DNA of 64,000 nt from Halolamina litorea (GCF_026616205.1 NZ_JANHGR010000001.1:1178001-1242000); one strand, 5' to 3'. Counted from the stretch's first letter, positions 52,940 through 61,798 are shown. A program made the numbers and translations. The notes: generated by a model not told the origin, from the sequence alone.

Positions 52940-53665
52940 ATGACCGACGCAGCAATCGTGACTGGCGCGGCCAGCGGGATCGGACGCGCCACCGTTGACC
53001 TGTTCCGGGAGCGCTACGACCTCGTCGCCGGCATCGACGTCGACGAGACGATCACCGAGGTCGCCGCCGAGTTCGACGACGTCGAGGGGTACGTGGCCGA
53101 CGTGCGCGACGGCGACCGGATCGCCGAGATCGTCGCCGAGATCGAGGCCGACGCCGACGTGGTCGCGGTAGTCAACAACGCCGCCATCTCGCGGTCCGTC
53201 TGGATCGGCGACCTCGACCCCGAGGAGTGGCACGAGGTCCTCGACATCAACCTCACCGGCCAGTACAACCTCGTTCGCGCTGCCGGCCCGCACATGTTCG
53301 AGCGCGGACACGGCGCCATCGTCAACGTCTCCTCGGGCGCGGGCAAGCAGGGCTCGGCCAGCGGCGGCGTCCACTACTCCGCCTCGAAAGCTGGCGTGTT
53401 CGGACTCACGAAGGGCCTGGCCAAACAGCTCAGCCCGCACGTCCGGGTGAACTGCGTCGTCCCCGGGCTGATGGACACGCCGCTGACGACCGACTCCGGG
53501 CTGTGGACCGAGGAGGGGATCGAGCAGTTCACCGATCAACTGCCGATCGACCGACTCGGCAAGCCCGAGGAGGCCGCCGACCTGATCGACTTCCTCTGCT
53601 CGGAGCGGGCCAGCTACATGACCGGCGCGGTCGTCGACGTCGACGGCGGCGCGTCGCTGGTCTGA
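52940..53665 (+). CDS. SDR family oxidoreductase, classical type
   Basis: This 241-residue classical short-chain dehydrogenase has TGAASGIG (8-15), NNAA, NVSSGAG with the catalytic serine, and YSASK with tyrosine and lysine. The C-terminal YMTGAVVDVDGG is typical. It is a 3-ketoacyl reductase or sugar/alcohol dehydrogenase-like enzyme; D41-like acidic residues after the second strand (GIDVDE) suggest NAD. It is convergent with the M28-like copy 4, so it may serve the same catabolic region. Confidence 0.9.
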   Translation: MTDAAIVTGAASGIGRATVDLFRERYDLVAGIDVDETITEVAAEFDDVEGYVADVRDGDRIAEIVAEIEADADVVAVVNNAAISRSVWIGDLDPEEWHEVLDINLTGQYNLVRAAGPHMFERGHGAIVNVSSGAGKQGSASGGVHYSASKAGVFGLTKGLAKQLSPHVRVNCVVPGLMDTPLTTDSGLWTEEGIEQFTDQLPIDRLGKPEEAADLIDFLCSERASYMTGAVVDVDGGASLV

Positions 53666-53697
53666 TCGCGAAAGAAGGGAGTTCGGCCGCGAGCGCG

Positions 53698-55425
53698 TTA
53701 CTGTTCTTCGACGAACGCGTCGGCGGCCCGCTGTGCGTTCTGCAGTCGGTGCCGGAGGCGGTTGACCTCCCGTGCGAGCGTCGTTTCGGCGAACAGTTCG
53801 GTCCGATCGGTTCCTTCGACGGCCGCGGCGCGGCGGAGTTCCGGTAGCGGCTGGTGGGGAAGTGCGGGCTCCTGGTCGTAGTCCCGCCGAGTCATGTACA
53901 GCGCCGGCACCAGTTCGTTGCCCAGTTCGACCTGGAGGTCCTCGGCGGCGGCCGCGGCGTCGGTGCCGACGCCGTCGACGGCCTCGATAGCCTCGTAGGC
54001 CTCGTCGAGCGCGACCTCCAAGGCGTCGAGGTCCTCGTGGATGGCCGGGAAGCTGCTGTCGGTGTCAGACTCGATCCCGGCGACCTGCTCGCGCACGTCG
54101 GCGGCGGTCGCCCGGAAGTCGTGGGGGAGCGTCGGCGAGTCACAGATTCGGCTGGCCAGCGTGACCGCGATCTCGGTCTCCTCGGCCAGCACGTCGATGT
54201 CGACCTTGTCCCGGGTGTCGGCGGGGGTGTGCCACCACCAGCCCCCGCCGATGGGGCCGCCCTCGCCGCCGGGGTTCATCCGGGCGCCCGAGAGTAGCGA
54301 GGTGAGGCCGGCGCCCCAGAACGACTGGTCGGAGTTGCGGGCCGGCCGGTCGGAGCCGAGGAAGCCGGCGTCGGCCGTCTCGAGCATCGGCATGTCGCTG
54401 GCGGTGTCGAGGATGTCGAGGTGTTCCTCGTTGAGTTCGGCCATCTCCTGGTGCCAGAGGCCGTCGGCACCCTTCAGCCCGTTCAGGTCGAGGTGGTAGT
54501 AGGCGACGCCGTTCTCCCGGAGGTCGAGCCACTCCTGATCGGCCCACCACGTCGACCCGGCGTAGCGCCCGGTCGAGTGGGCCGGCCAGAAGCCGAACAC
54601 CAACCCTCGCGCGGGCGGGTTCTCGGCGAAGACCCGGGCCAGTTCGAGCGTCGCCGCCATCGCCGTCGCGTTGTCGGTGATCCCCTCGTACCACGAGTCG
54701 ACGTGGTTGCCGACGACCATGTAGCGATCACTCTCGGTCCCCTCGACCCGGCCGACAGGGCAGGGGAGCGTCGTGAGTTCGGTGGTGACCTGCGTGGTGA
54801 CCGTGACGTCGACGGGGCCCTCCTCGTTGCGGTCGCGCAGCCAGTCGCCGGCGTCGTGTGTCACCTGTGCGACCGGCACGTCGGGGATCTCCTCCTCGTC
54901 GCCGAGCGTCGGCGTCCCCCAGACGGGGGTGACGATCATCTCGTGGAGGTGGTCGGGGTTCGAGGACTGGTAGAGCACCGCCTCGGCGCCGGCGTCCTCG
55001 AACAGTCCGATCGGTTCGGGCGTCGGCAGGCCGGTGGTGAACGCGACCTTCCCCTCCAGGTCAGCGGCGGCCACGTTCTCCTCGGTCACGTCCTCGATGC
55101 GGACGACCTCGCCGGAGACGCCGCTCGGGGGCGTGCTCGCGCCGAAGGAGGAGGTGATGGCCTCGTCGAACGTTTTCGCCGTCGGCGCCGTCACGTCCAC
55201 CCGGGCGCTGCCCGGGACGCTGATGTACGCCTCGAACTCCAGTAGCTCGGCCTCACAGCCGTACTCCCGCAGGGTCTCGACGACGTACTCGCTGGCCTCC
55301 CACTCGTCGTCGGTGCCGGAGATCCGTTCGGTACCGTCGAAGGCGTCGACGTGCCGTTCCAGTTCGTCGGCGTCGACGAGGTCGCGTAGCTCCGTCTCGG
55401 TTTCTCTGTCGATCGGTTCGAGCAT
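53698..55425 (-). CDS. M28-like metallopeptidase with PA domain, copy 4
   Basis: This 575-residue protein is of the same subtype as copy 3 (RISGTDDEWEASEYVVETL; PA-like region about 100-210). Zinc-site residues are H241-x-D243, bridging D251 and WWWHTPADTRDKVD. The Glu-Glu segment is replaced by WPAHSTGRYAGS (H283, S284). I chose the ATG at 55425; an upstream ATG would extend through the divergent promoter. It faces the amidohydrolase gene across 52 bases, and the two are probably coregulated. Confidence 0.85.
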   Translation of the reverse strand: MLEPIDRETETELRDLVDADELERHVDAFDGTERISGTDDEWEASEYVVETLREYGCEAELLEFEAYISVPGSARVDVTAPTAKTFDEAITSSFGASTPPSGVSGEVVRIEDVTEENVAAADLEGKVAFTTGLPTPEPIGLFEDAGAEAVLYQSSNPDHLHEMIVTPVWGTPTLGDEEEIPDVPVAQVTHDAGDWLRDRNEEGPVDVTVTTQVTTELTTLPCPVGRVEGTESDRYMVVGNHVDSWYEGITDNATAMAATLELARVFAENPPARGLVFGFWPAHSTGRYAGSTWWADQEWLDLRENGVAYYHLDLNGLKGADGLWHQEMAELNEEHLDILDTASDMPMLETADAGFLGSDRPARNSDQSFWGAGLTSLLSGARMNPGGEGGPIGGGWWWHTPADTRDKVDIDVLAEETEIAVTLASRICDSPTLPHDFRATAADVREQVAGIESDTDSSFPAIHEDLDALEVALDEAYEAIEAVDGVGTDAAAAAEDLQVELGNELVPALYMTRRDYDQEPALPHQPLPELRRAAAVEGTDRTELFAETTLAREVNRLRHRLQNAQRAADAFVEEQ

Positions 55426-55477
55426 AGAGAGGGGGTGGAACGATGGAGCTATAGTTATTTGGGCACCAGCAGAATTC
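55426..55477. promoter_or_regulatory. Divergent promoter, M28-like copy 4 and amidohydrolase
   Basis: The 52-base spacer contains an AT-rich core (CTATAGTTATTTGG) about 22-30 bases from both starts. A single region probably serves both genes. Confidence 0.5.
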
Positions 55478-56623
55478 ATGCAGTATGTTCACACGGATGG
55501 TGTGTACCGCCCGAAAAGTGGCCACGTCGACGGCCGCGTCGTCTGTATCGAGGACGGCGAAGTAGTCGACGTACGCGAGGAACCGCCGGCTGACGCCGAA
55601 CCGCTCTACGAGGGAGAGGGCTACGCGCTGCCGGGCTTCGTCGACGCGCACACCCACGGGCCGATCCGACCGGGCGAGGGCGACCAGTTGAGTCAGATGC
55701 GCGCCGACCCCGCCGTGCAGGCGGTCAGGGCGGCGAACAACCTCGAAACCGACCTCCGGGCGGGCACGACGACCGTCCGCATGATGGGCTGTGAACACCG
55801 GCTGGACCTCCGGCTCCGGGAGTCCGAGCGCGCGGGCGAACTCGACGCGCCGCGGATCCTGCCCTGTGGCGGCCACCTCACGCCGACCAACGGGCACGGC
55901 GTCGCGCTGACGGCGACCGACGGGCCGGAGGCTTGCCGCCAGCGCGTGCGGGACATGCTCGCGGCCGGCGCCCACCACATCAAGTACTTCGCCACCGGCG
56001 GGGTCTCGTCGGGCTCGGGGAGCCTGGATCGGGCGCCGTACACCGACGAGGAGGTCGAAGCCATCATCGACGAGGCTCACCGACAGGGCGTCCACGTCGC
56101 CACCCACGCCCACGGCGGCGCCGGCGCGCGGCAAGCCATCGAGGCGGGCGTCGACACCGTCGAACACGCCGCCGCCTTCGGGCCGGCGCTGACGAACCTC
56201 CTCGCCGAGAGCGACGCCCACGCAGTCGGGACGTTCAGCATCCTCCACGACCCCGAGGGGATCGTCGGCGGCGACGCCGACGACCCGGACGTGATGGCTC
56301 GCGTCGAGGAGGCTCGCGCGAGCGAACGGGAGAGTTGGGAGCGCGTGCTCGCGGCCGACGTGCCCGTCGCCGTCGGCACCGACAGCATGCACGGCAACCT
56401 CGCCGACGAGGCCGCCCACCTCGTCGACTACGGCGCCAGTCCCGAGACGGCGATCAGAGCGATCACGAGCGAGGCCGCACGCGCGTCCCGGGCCGAGCGG
56501 GCCGGCACGCTGACACCGGGCGATCACGGCGACGTGGTCGTCGTCGCCGACCACCCGGCGGAGAACGTCGACACGCTCACCGAGCCGGTCGCGGTCGTGA
56601 AAAACGGCGAGCGCGTGGTCTGA
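55478..56623 (+). CDS. Amidohydrolase (dipeptidase/imidazolonepropionase-like)
   Basis: This 381-residue metal-dependent hydrolase has a TIM barrel and a small beta domain. H58-x-H60 (DAHTHG), K169 (HHIKYFATGG, likely carboxylated), H210 (ATHAHGG), H230 (TVEHAA) and the aspartate of VGTDSMHG form the binuclear metal site. The pattern is that of the family containing Xaa-Pro/Xaa-Arg dipeptidases. In this setting, next to an M28-like hydrolase and an epimerase, a peptide or amide substrate is likely, but the substrate is not settled by sequence. Confidence 0.87.
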   Translation: MQYVHTDGVYRPKSGHVDGRVVCIEDGEVVDVREEPPADAEPLYEGEGYALPGFVDAHTHGPIRPGEGDQLSQMRADPAVQAVRAANNLETDLRAGTTTVRMMGCEHRLDLRLRESERAGELDAPRILPCGGHLTPTNGHGVALTATDGPEACRQRVRDMLAAGAHHIKYFATGGVSSGSGSLDRAPYTDEEVEAIIDEAHRQGVHVATHAHGGAGARQAIEAGVDTVEHAAAFGPALTNLLAESDAHAVGTFSILHDPEGIVGGDADDPDVMARVEEARASERESWERVLAADVPVAVGTDSMHGNLADEAAHLVDYGASPETAIRAITSEAARASRAERAGTLTPGDHGDVVVVADHPAENVDTLTEPVAVVKNGERVV

Positions 56624-56668
56624 CGGGGCTGGACCGCGGCGGGTGCTGCTCCCGGCGGTCCGGACCCC

Positions 56669-57769
56669 TCAGTCGAACAGTTCGTCGGGGAGTTCGACGC
56701 CGATCCCGGGGCCGTCGGGTACGGCCATCTCGGGGCCGGTGTCGAGCGGTTCGGTCGCCGGGTCCTCGGTGACCATGTCCGGGATCAGCTCCGCACCGAC
56801 CGAGAGCCGCGGGACCGTCGCACAGAGGTGCAGCGTGAGCGCGGCACCAAGCGAGGTGTCGAACGCGCTGATCGGCGTCACCGGCCGGCCGGCGTCGGCG
56901 GCCAGTTCGGCCATCGTGAGCCACTCCCGGATCGAGCCGGTCTTGGCCAGCTTCAGGCAGGCGCCGGACACCGCGGCCGGTTCGGCGGTGAGTTCGCGCA
57001 CGTCCCCGAGGTCGTGGATCGACTCGTCGGCGAACACCGGGAGGCCGCTCTCCCGGCGGAGGTGGCGCAGGTCCGCCGTCGCGTCGGGCGCGACGGGCTG
57101 TTCGACGTACTCGACGTACTCGGCGTGCTCGACGGCGCCGAGGGCGCGCATGGCGCGCTCGGCGGTCTCCCACCCCGTGTTGGCGTCGATGCGGACCGAG
57201 AAGTCCTCGGGCCGACCCTCGGCGGCCAGCCGTTCGGTCACGGCGTTGATCCGGCGGGCGTCGGTGGTCGGGTCGCCGTTGGCCTTCAGCTTGAACCGCG
57301 TGTAGCCGCCGTCGAGCCCCGCTTCGACGCGGTCGACGGCGTCGTCGGGCGGGACGCCGCCGACCACGCTGACGGTCGGCACGGTTCGTCGGCGCGTCGG
57401 CCCCAGCAGGTCCCGGAGCGGGACGCCCCGTTTCCGGGCTTTGAGGTCGAGGACGGCGGACTCGACGGCGACGGCGGCGCCGGGATGCCCCGGCAGGTGG
57501 TCACGGGCCGCGGCGAGCGCGGCCAGCGCGGCGTCGGGTGGTTCGTCGACGACCGCGGGAGCGTAGTGCTCGCGGGCGGCGACGGCCATCGTGGCTGCGG
57601 TCTCGCCGGTGAACGTGCGGAGGGCCGCTCCCTCGCCGTAGCCGACGGTCTCGCCGTCGCTCACGCGGACGTAGCAGTGGTCGGTCGGCAGGTCGCCGTA
57701 GCTGGTCGGGAACGACTCGGCGAGCGGAACCTCGCGGGTCGTCACGTCGACGGTGGTGAGTGGCTGCAT
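56669..57769 (-). CDS. Enolase superfamily, dipeptide-epimerase-like
   Basis: This 366-residue full-length homologue of the fragment at 1-999 has base pair K160-x-K162 (FKLKANG), metal ligands D195 (IDANTGW), E223 (VEQP) and D248 (FADES), and second base K273 (CLKLAKTG). This is the full set for L-Ala-D/L-Glu or other dipeptide epimerases. It follows the sodium/solute symporter gene by 39 bases on the same strand; a T-tract between them may partly separate their transcripts. Confidence 0.92.
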   Translation of the reverse strand: MQPLTTVDVTTREVPLAESFPTSYGDLPTDHCYVRVSDGETVGYGEGAALRTFTGETAATMAVAAREHYAPAVVDEPPDAALAALAAARDHLPGHPGAAVAVESAVLDLKARKRGVPLRDLLGPTRRRTVPTVSVVGGVPPDDAVDRVEAGLDGGYTRFKLKANGDPTTDARRINAVTERLAAEGRPEDFSVRIDANTGWETAERAMRALGAVEHAEYVEYVEQPVAPDATADLRHLRRESGLPVFADESIHDLGDVRELTAEPAAVSGACLKLAKTGSIREWLTMAELAADAGRPVTPISAFDTSLGAALTLHLCATVPRLSVGAELIPDMVTEDPATEPLDTGPEMAVPDGPGIGVELPDELFD

Positions 57770-57779
57770 GGGTCTGTGG

Positions 57780-57784
57780 AAAAA
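57780..57784 (-). terminator. Short T-tract between symporter and epimerase genes
   Basis: The minus strand reads CCCCGATTTTT, 25 bases after the symporter stop; it may be only a partial terminator. Confidence 0.35.
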
Positions 57785-57808
57785 TCGGGGCCTCCCGGGT
57801 GGAGGTGG

Positions 57809-59284
57809 TTAGACGTCGAAGAACGGTGCGAGCGCTTCCTTCGTCGGTTTGGACGTGGCGTAGGAGCCGCCGACCATCCCGACTAGGCACATCAGCACGC
57901 CCGGCACGACCGGGTCGATCTGGGCGAGTGTCCCGGTGATGACGCCGCCGTCGACCGAGAAGTGCCAGATCAGGACCGTCACGAAGCCCAGCAACATCCC
58001 GATGAACGTCCCGGGGGTGTTGATGCGGTCCCAGTGCAAGCCCAGCAGCAGCGGCATCGAGAACGTCGCCCCGATGATCGCCGACTGCAACAGGACGATG
58101 AACTGCACCAGCCCGCCGAGCGCCTCGCCGTAGAGCGCGAGGAAGAACGGCACGATGCCGACGAAGATCACCGCGAGCCGGTTGGCCCAGAGCTTGCGGT
58201 TCTCGCTCGCTTCGGGGTTGATCAGTTCGGCGTAGATGTCGTGGGCGATGGCGCCCGCCGAGACGATCATGATCGAGTCGACCGTCGAGAGCATCGCCGA
58301 CAGGATGGCGCCGATGACGAGCGCGCCGAGGATCGGCCCCAGCACGTCGATGCTCATGATCACGCTCGCCAGGTCGGGCGTGGTGAGCTGCGGGTAAAGG
58401 ACGGCCATGCTCATCCCGATCAGCGCGACGCCCGTGGCGATCAGGATCTGGAAGATCAGCGTGGTGCTGATCGCGTAGCGGACCGTCTGCTCGTCGCGCA
58501 TCGAGTAGATGCGGACGATCTCGTAGGGAGCGCCCAGCATCCCGAAGCCGAACGCCAGCGCGATGGTACCGACTTCGAGGGGCGTGAACGCCCAGCCGAT
58601 CAGCGCGGGGTTGGTCGAGGTCAGCAGGAGTTCGAGTTCGCTGATTCCGCCGACGTTGCCGAGCAGGACCGGGATCGCGATGATCGCGCCGACGGTCATG
58701 ATGATGATCTGCACGAAGTCCGAGAGTGCGCTCGCGCGCATCCCGCCGAAGGCCGTGTAGGCGATGATGATGGCGACCATGATCGCCATCCCCACCGTGT
58801 TCGAGACGCCGAAGATGGACTGGAAGATCAGCCCGGCACCGGTGTACTGGGCGCTGATGTACACCGTGTAGGCGACGACGATCAACAGCGCCGAGAACGC
58901 CCGCATGCGGTCCCCGCCCGCGCCGTCGTCGCCGTATCGAACCGCGATGAAGTCGGGGACGGTAATCTCGCCGAAGCGTCGCATCTGCGGCGCGACGAAC
59001 ACCAGCGAGGTCAGCCAGCCGAGCCAGAGCCCGATCCAGATGTAGATGAAGCTCACGCCCGTGAGGTAGTGGATCCCGATGGTGCCGACGAACGTCCCGG
59101 CACTCATCTGTGTCGCTGACAGCGTCGCCGCCCCGACGGCGGGACCGATCTCACGGTTGGCGACGAGGAAGTCGTCCTCGTCTTTGGTCGTGAGGTAGCC
59201 GTACACCCCGATCCCGAAGATGATCAGGAAGTAGACTACGAGGGTGAGGATGAACGCCCACCCGACGGTGCCGATAACCGCCAT
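57809..59284 (-). CDS. Sodium:solute symporter (SSS) family transporter
   Basis: This 491-residue protein has about 13 transmembrane helices, the SSS core (LSATQMSAGTFVG, TAFGGMRASALSDFVQ) and the family motif STVDSIMIVSAGAIAHDIY. It would import an organic solute with Na+; proline, pantothenate and other carboxylate or amino acid transporters share the fold. The start overlaps the stop of a 49-residue membrane protein (TGATG). The epimerase gene that follows hints at a dipeptide or amino acid derivative as substrate, which is inference. Confidence 0.93.
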   Translation of the reverse strand: MAVIGTVGWAFILTLVVYFLIIFGIGVYGYLTTKDEDDFLVANREIGPAVGAATLSATQMSAGTFVGTIGIHYLTGVSFIYIWIGLWLGWLTSLVFVAPQMRRFGEITVPDFIAVRYGDDGAGGDRMRAFSALLIVVAYTVYISAQYTGAGLIFQSIFGVSNTVGMAIMVAIIIAYTAFGGMRASALSDFVQIIIMTVGAIIAIPVLLGNVGGISELELLLTSTNPALIGWAFTPLEVGTIALAFGFGMLGAPYEIVRIYSMRDEQTVRYAISTTLIFQILIATGVALIGMSMAVLYPQLTTPDLASVIMSIDVLGPILGALVIGAILSAMLSTVDSIMIVSAGAIAHDIYAELINPEASENRKLWANRLAVIFVGIVPFFLALYGEALGGLVQFIVLLQSAIIGATFSMPLLLGLHWDRINTPGTFIGMLLGFVTVLIWHFSVDGGVITGTLAQIDPVVPGVLMCLVGMVGGSYATSKPTKEALAPFFDV

Positions 59285-59433
59285 CAGGCACCACCTCCGC
59301 GTTCGAGGTCCTCACTGCCGATTTCCTGCTCCGATACCTCGCCGCCCTTGTGTCGCGCCCACAGCAACGCCGCCGTCACGAAGATGATCCCGATGATGAC
59401 GAACGGTGCGAGCATTGTGATGAGTGATGCCAT
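59284..59433 (-). CDS. 49-residue single-helix membrane protein, symporter partner
   Basis: This short protein begins MASLITMLAPFVIIGIIFVT, has one transmembrane helix (about 8-24) and an acidic C-terminal tail ending in GGGA. Its TGA overlaps the symporter ATG, and it starts 9 bases after the upstream gene. Small partner proteins are known for some SSS-type and other transporters; here the role is inferred from coupling alone. Confidence 0.72.
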   Translation of the reverse strand: MASLITMLAPFVIIGIIFVTAALLWARHKGGEVSEQEIGSEDLERGGGA

Positions 59434-59442
59434 TGTCTTGTT

Positions 59443-60165
59443 TCACGCAGTCCTTCGGTCGATCGCCAGTCCACCGACGACGACGCCGGTGATCAACACG
59501 ACTCCGAGTATCGAGTAGAGGAAGTCCTCACTCAGGAGACCCGGTCCGGAGGACCCGTACTCAGCCGCGACGAACCCCGGAACGTGCAGGAGTTCGTAGG
59601 TCGCCGTGTTCCCGTCGACCGTGGTCGGACTCGGGAACGCCCCGCCCGCAACCGTCTGGCCGTCAGGGAGCGTCAGCGTGATGCCCACGGCGTCGCCCTC
59701 GCCAGCCGTCGGGTACTCCGGCACCCAGAGGGCCGCACGCACGTCACCGGCGGGCCCGGCCACGTCGTACTCCATCGTGACCGTCACGGTGTCGCCGTCG
59801 GAGACGTCCTCGACGGGGACCGAGACCTCCCAGTGGCGGTCCTGTTCGGTGATGGAGGCCTCGACGCTCTCACCGTTGACCGTCGCGGTGATGTCGCCGA
59901 TATCGCGGTTGGGAAGCTGCCAGATCGTGCCGCTGATCGCCGACAGTGCCTGGTCACCGCTGCCGGTCGATGCCACGTCGAACTCGTACTCGGCAGTTAC
60001 TGTGCTCGTCTCCCCGCCGTCGACGGTGATCGACGTGTCGGCCAACGTCACCGATGGGGCGGCGGCCTGCGCGGCGACGGTGCTCGGGGCGAGCAGGAGG
60101 CCCGCTACGAGCAGCACCGCCGCGAGTTTCGCCGTTCGTGATGGTCTACTGGCGTATGGAATCAT
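59443..60165 (-). CDS. Secreted protein with C-terminal membrane anchor
   Basis: This 240-residue protein has a Sec-type signal peptide (AKLAAVLLVAGLLLAPSTVAAQA, cleavage near 34), an external beta-rich domain with a Thr/Asp-rich composition (VDGGETSTVTAEYEFDV), and a C-terminal transmembrane helix (YSILGVVLITGVVVGGLAI) with a basic end. No family is recognised. It is the first gene of the symporter operon and may capture the substrate or interact with the transporter outside the cell; that is inference. The ATG at 60165 precedes a typical signal peptide. Confidence 0.7.
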   Translation of the reverse strand: MIPYASRPSRTAKLAAVLLVAGLLLAPSTVAAQAAAPSVTLADTSITVDGGETSTVTAEYEFDVASTGSGDQALSAISGTIWQLPNRDIGDITATVNGESVEASITEQDRHWEVSVPVEDVSDGDTVTVTMEYDVAGPAGDVRAALWVPEYPTAGEGDAVGITLTLPDGQTVAGGAFPSPTTVDGNTATYELLHVPGFVAAEYGSSGPGLLSEDFLYSILGVVLITGVVVGGLAIDRRTA

Positions 60166-60419
60166 GTGTAGCGTGAGTAAGTCGTCATTATGGTATTCGG
60201 TACACTGTCGCATACTACTGACTTGGTAAATAGGTTTTGGTCACTCCCCATATGTGTCATCTAAACTAACTTACCCACAACCGCCGAGAACAGGTTACTC
60301 GGGGTCCCTACCCACAAAACCAACCGAGCGATTGTGAGGTACAACTAGTTCTCCGGAAACGATACGTTTCCGCAGCCGGCGAGTGTGTATGGTACTCGTC
60401 CTCGCGGGAACCGCCCGAT
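60166..60419. promoter_or_regulatory. AT-richer regulatory spacer before the symporter operon
   Basis: This 254-base region with no gene is markedly richer in A and T than its surroundings. It contains a minus-strand CCTATTTACC-type box near 60225-60235 that could start the operon with a leader of about 40 bases, and a 19-base palindrome at 60354-60372. Confidence 0.5.
60354..60372. repeat. 19-base palindrome
   Basis: CGGAAACG-ATA-CGTTTCCG has 8-bp perfect arms. It lies between the end of the dehydrogenase gene and the symporter operon promoter. Confidence 0.55.
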
Positions 60420-61448
60420 TCAGGGCTGAATGACTACTTTCCCGATCACGTCCCGGTCCTCGATGGCGGCGTGACCCTCGGCGATCTCCTCGAGGGGGAG
60501 CACCCGGTCGATGCGCGGTTCGAGTTCGCCCGCGGCGACCAGCGAGAGCACGTCGCGGAAGTCCTGTCGGTTCCCCATCGGCGCCCCCCGGATCTGGCGG
60601 TGGTGCTGGTAGAGCGAGCGGATGTCGATGTCCGGGTCGGGGCCGGAGGTGGCGCCACAGACGACCATCCGACCGCCCATCGCCAGCGAGTCGATCGACT
60701 GCTGCCACGTCTGCTGGCCGACGTGCTCGGCGACGAGGTCGACGCCGCGGCCGTTGGTGAGGTCCATCACCGCCTCGTCGAAGGCGACTTCGGTGTAGTC
60801 GATCACCTCGTCGGCGTGCTCGGCGACGACCGCCGCCTTCTCGTCGCTGGAGGTCGTCGCGTAGACGGTCGCGCCGAGTCGCTCGGATATCTTCATCGCG
60901 GCGTTGCCGACGCCGCCGCTGGCGCCGAGGATCAGCGCCGACTCCGCGGGTCGGAGTTCGCCGGCGGTGACGATCATCCGCCACGCCGTCGTGAACGTCA
61001 CCGGGACCGCCGCGGCCGTGACGAAATCGAGCGACTCGGGCTTGGGTTCGAGACACCACTCGGGGACGACCACGTACTCCGCGAGGCCGCCGGGGCGGTC
61101 CTCGCCGATGATCTCGTAGTCGTGGCACATCGTGTGCTCACCGGCCATACAGAACTCACACTCCCCACAGGAGACGCCGGGGTAGACGACGACCTCCTCG
61201 CCGACCCACGAGTCGTCGGCCGCCTCGCCGACGGTGTCGACGACGCCGGCGATGTCACAGCCCGAGCGTTTGGGGAAGTCACCTTCGTCGCCGGGGTGGC
61301 CAGTGCGCGCGAACACGTCCAGGTGGTTGAGCGACACCGCCTCGACGGCGACGCGGACCTCGTCCGGCCCGGGTTCGGGGTCCTCGACCTCGACCACGTC
61401 GAGGGCGTCTTCGGGCGCACCGTACTGTGTGATGTGGGCAGTTCGCAT
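60420..61448 (-). CDS. Zinc-binding MDR dehydrogenase (quinone-oxidoreductase-like), copy 2
   Basis: This 342-residue paralogue of 2882-3919 has a GroES-like half and a Rossmann domain (LGASGGVGNAAMKI), and the four-cysteine structural zinc lobe (CGECEFC...C). Catalytic-zinc ligands are again replaced (NHLD and SGCD), so a true zinc alcohol dehydrogenase reaction is unlikely. A minus-strand GGGTTTTTGA box lies about 27 bases upstream. The gene runs in the same direction as the symporter operon. Confidence 0.87.
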   Translation of the reverse strand: MRTAHITQYGAPEDALDVVEVEDPEPGPDEVRVAVEAVSLNHLDVFARTGHPGDEGDFPKRSGCDIAGVVDTVGEAADDSWVGEEVVVYPGVSCGECEFCMAGEHTMCHDYEIIGEDRPGGLAEYVVVPEWCLEPKPESLDFVTAAAVPVTFTTAWRMIVTAGELRPAESALILGASGGVGNAAMKISERLGATVYATTSSDEKAAVVAEHADEVIDYTEVAFDEAVMDLTNGRGVDLVAEHVGQQTWQQSIDSLAMGGRMVVCGATSGPDPDIDIRSLYQHHRQIRGAPMGNRQDFRDVLSLVAAGELEPRIDRVLPLEEIAEGHAAIEDRDVIGKVVIQP

Positions 61449-61470
61449 ACCTCGCCGTAGGTGAGCGGCC

Positions 61471-61480
61471 TCAAAAACCC
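61471..61480 (-). promoter_or_regulatory. TATA-like box of dehydrogenase copy 2
   Basis: The minus strand reads GGGTTTTTGA, centred about 27 bases before the start at 61448. Confidence 0.5.
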
Positions 61481-61551
61481 GTGGGTCGGGGCGAAGGAGG
61501 GAGTGACGGACCGCCGACGGCTTTTTGTCCCGTCGGGGAATACTGTTGGGT

Positions 61552-61773
61552 ATGCGAGAACGGATTCAGAAGACGCTTCGACGTGCACAGTTCGCCGCCG
61601 CCGGCGCCGCCATCGGTGGCGGTCTCGGTGGGTTGGTCGGTCGGAACGCCGCGAGTACGGGCGCCGGCTTCGGCGCGCTGATCGGCGCGACGGTCGCCGA
61701 GAAGATGGGACCGGTCGACGCGATGAAGAAACGACTCGACCGCGGCGACGACGCCGAGATCGCCGCCGAGTAA
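61552..61773 (+). CDS. Small glycine-zipper protein, 73 residues
   Basis: A basic amphipathic N-terminus (MRERIQKTLRRAQFAAAG) is followed by a glycine/alanine-rich zipper (AIGGGLGGLVGRNAASTGAG, FGALIGATVAEKMG) and an acidic end. The zipper may insert into or associate with the membrane. A plus-strand CTTTTTGTCC box about 28 bases before the ATG supports a leaderless start. Function unknown; similar small proteins are common in haloarchaea. Confidence 0.65.
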   Translation: MRERIQKTLRRAQFAAAGAAIGGGLGGLVGRNAASTGAGFGALIGATVAEKMGPVDAMKKRLDRGDDAEIAAE

Positions 61774-61798
61774 CGCGGTCGTCGCTTTTCCGGAGCTC

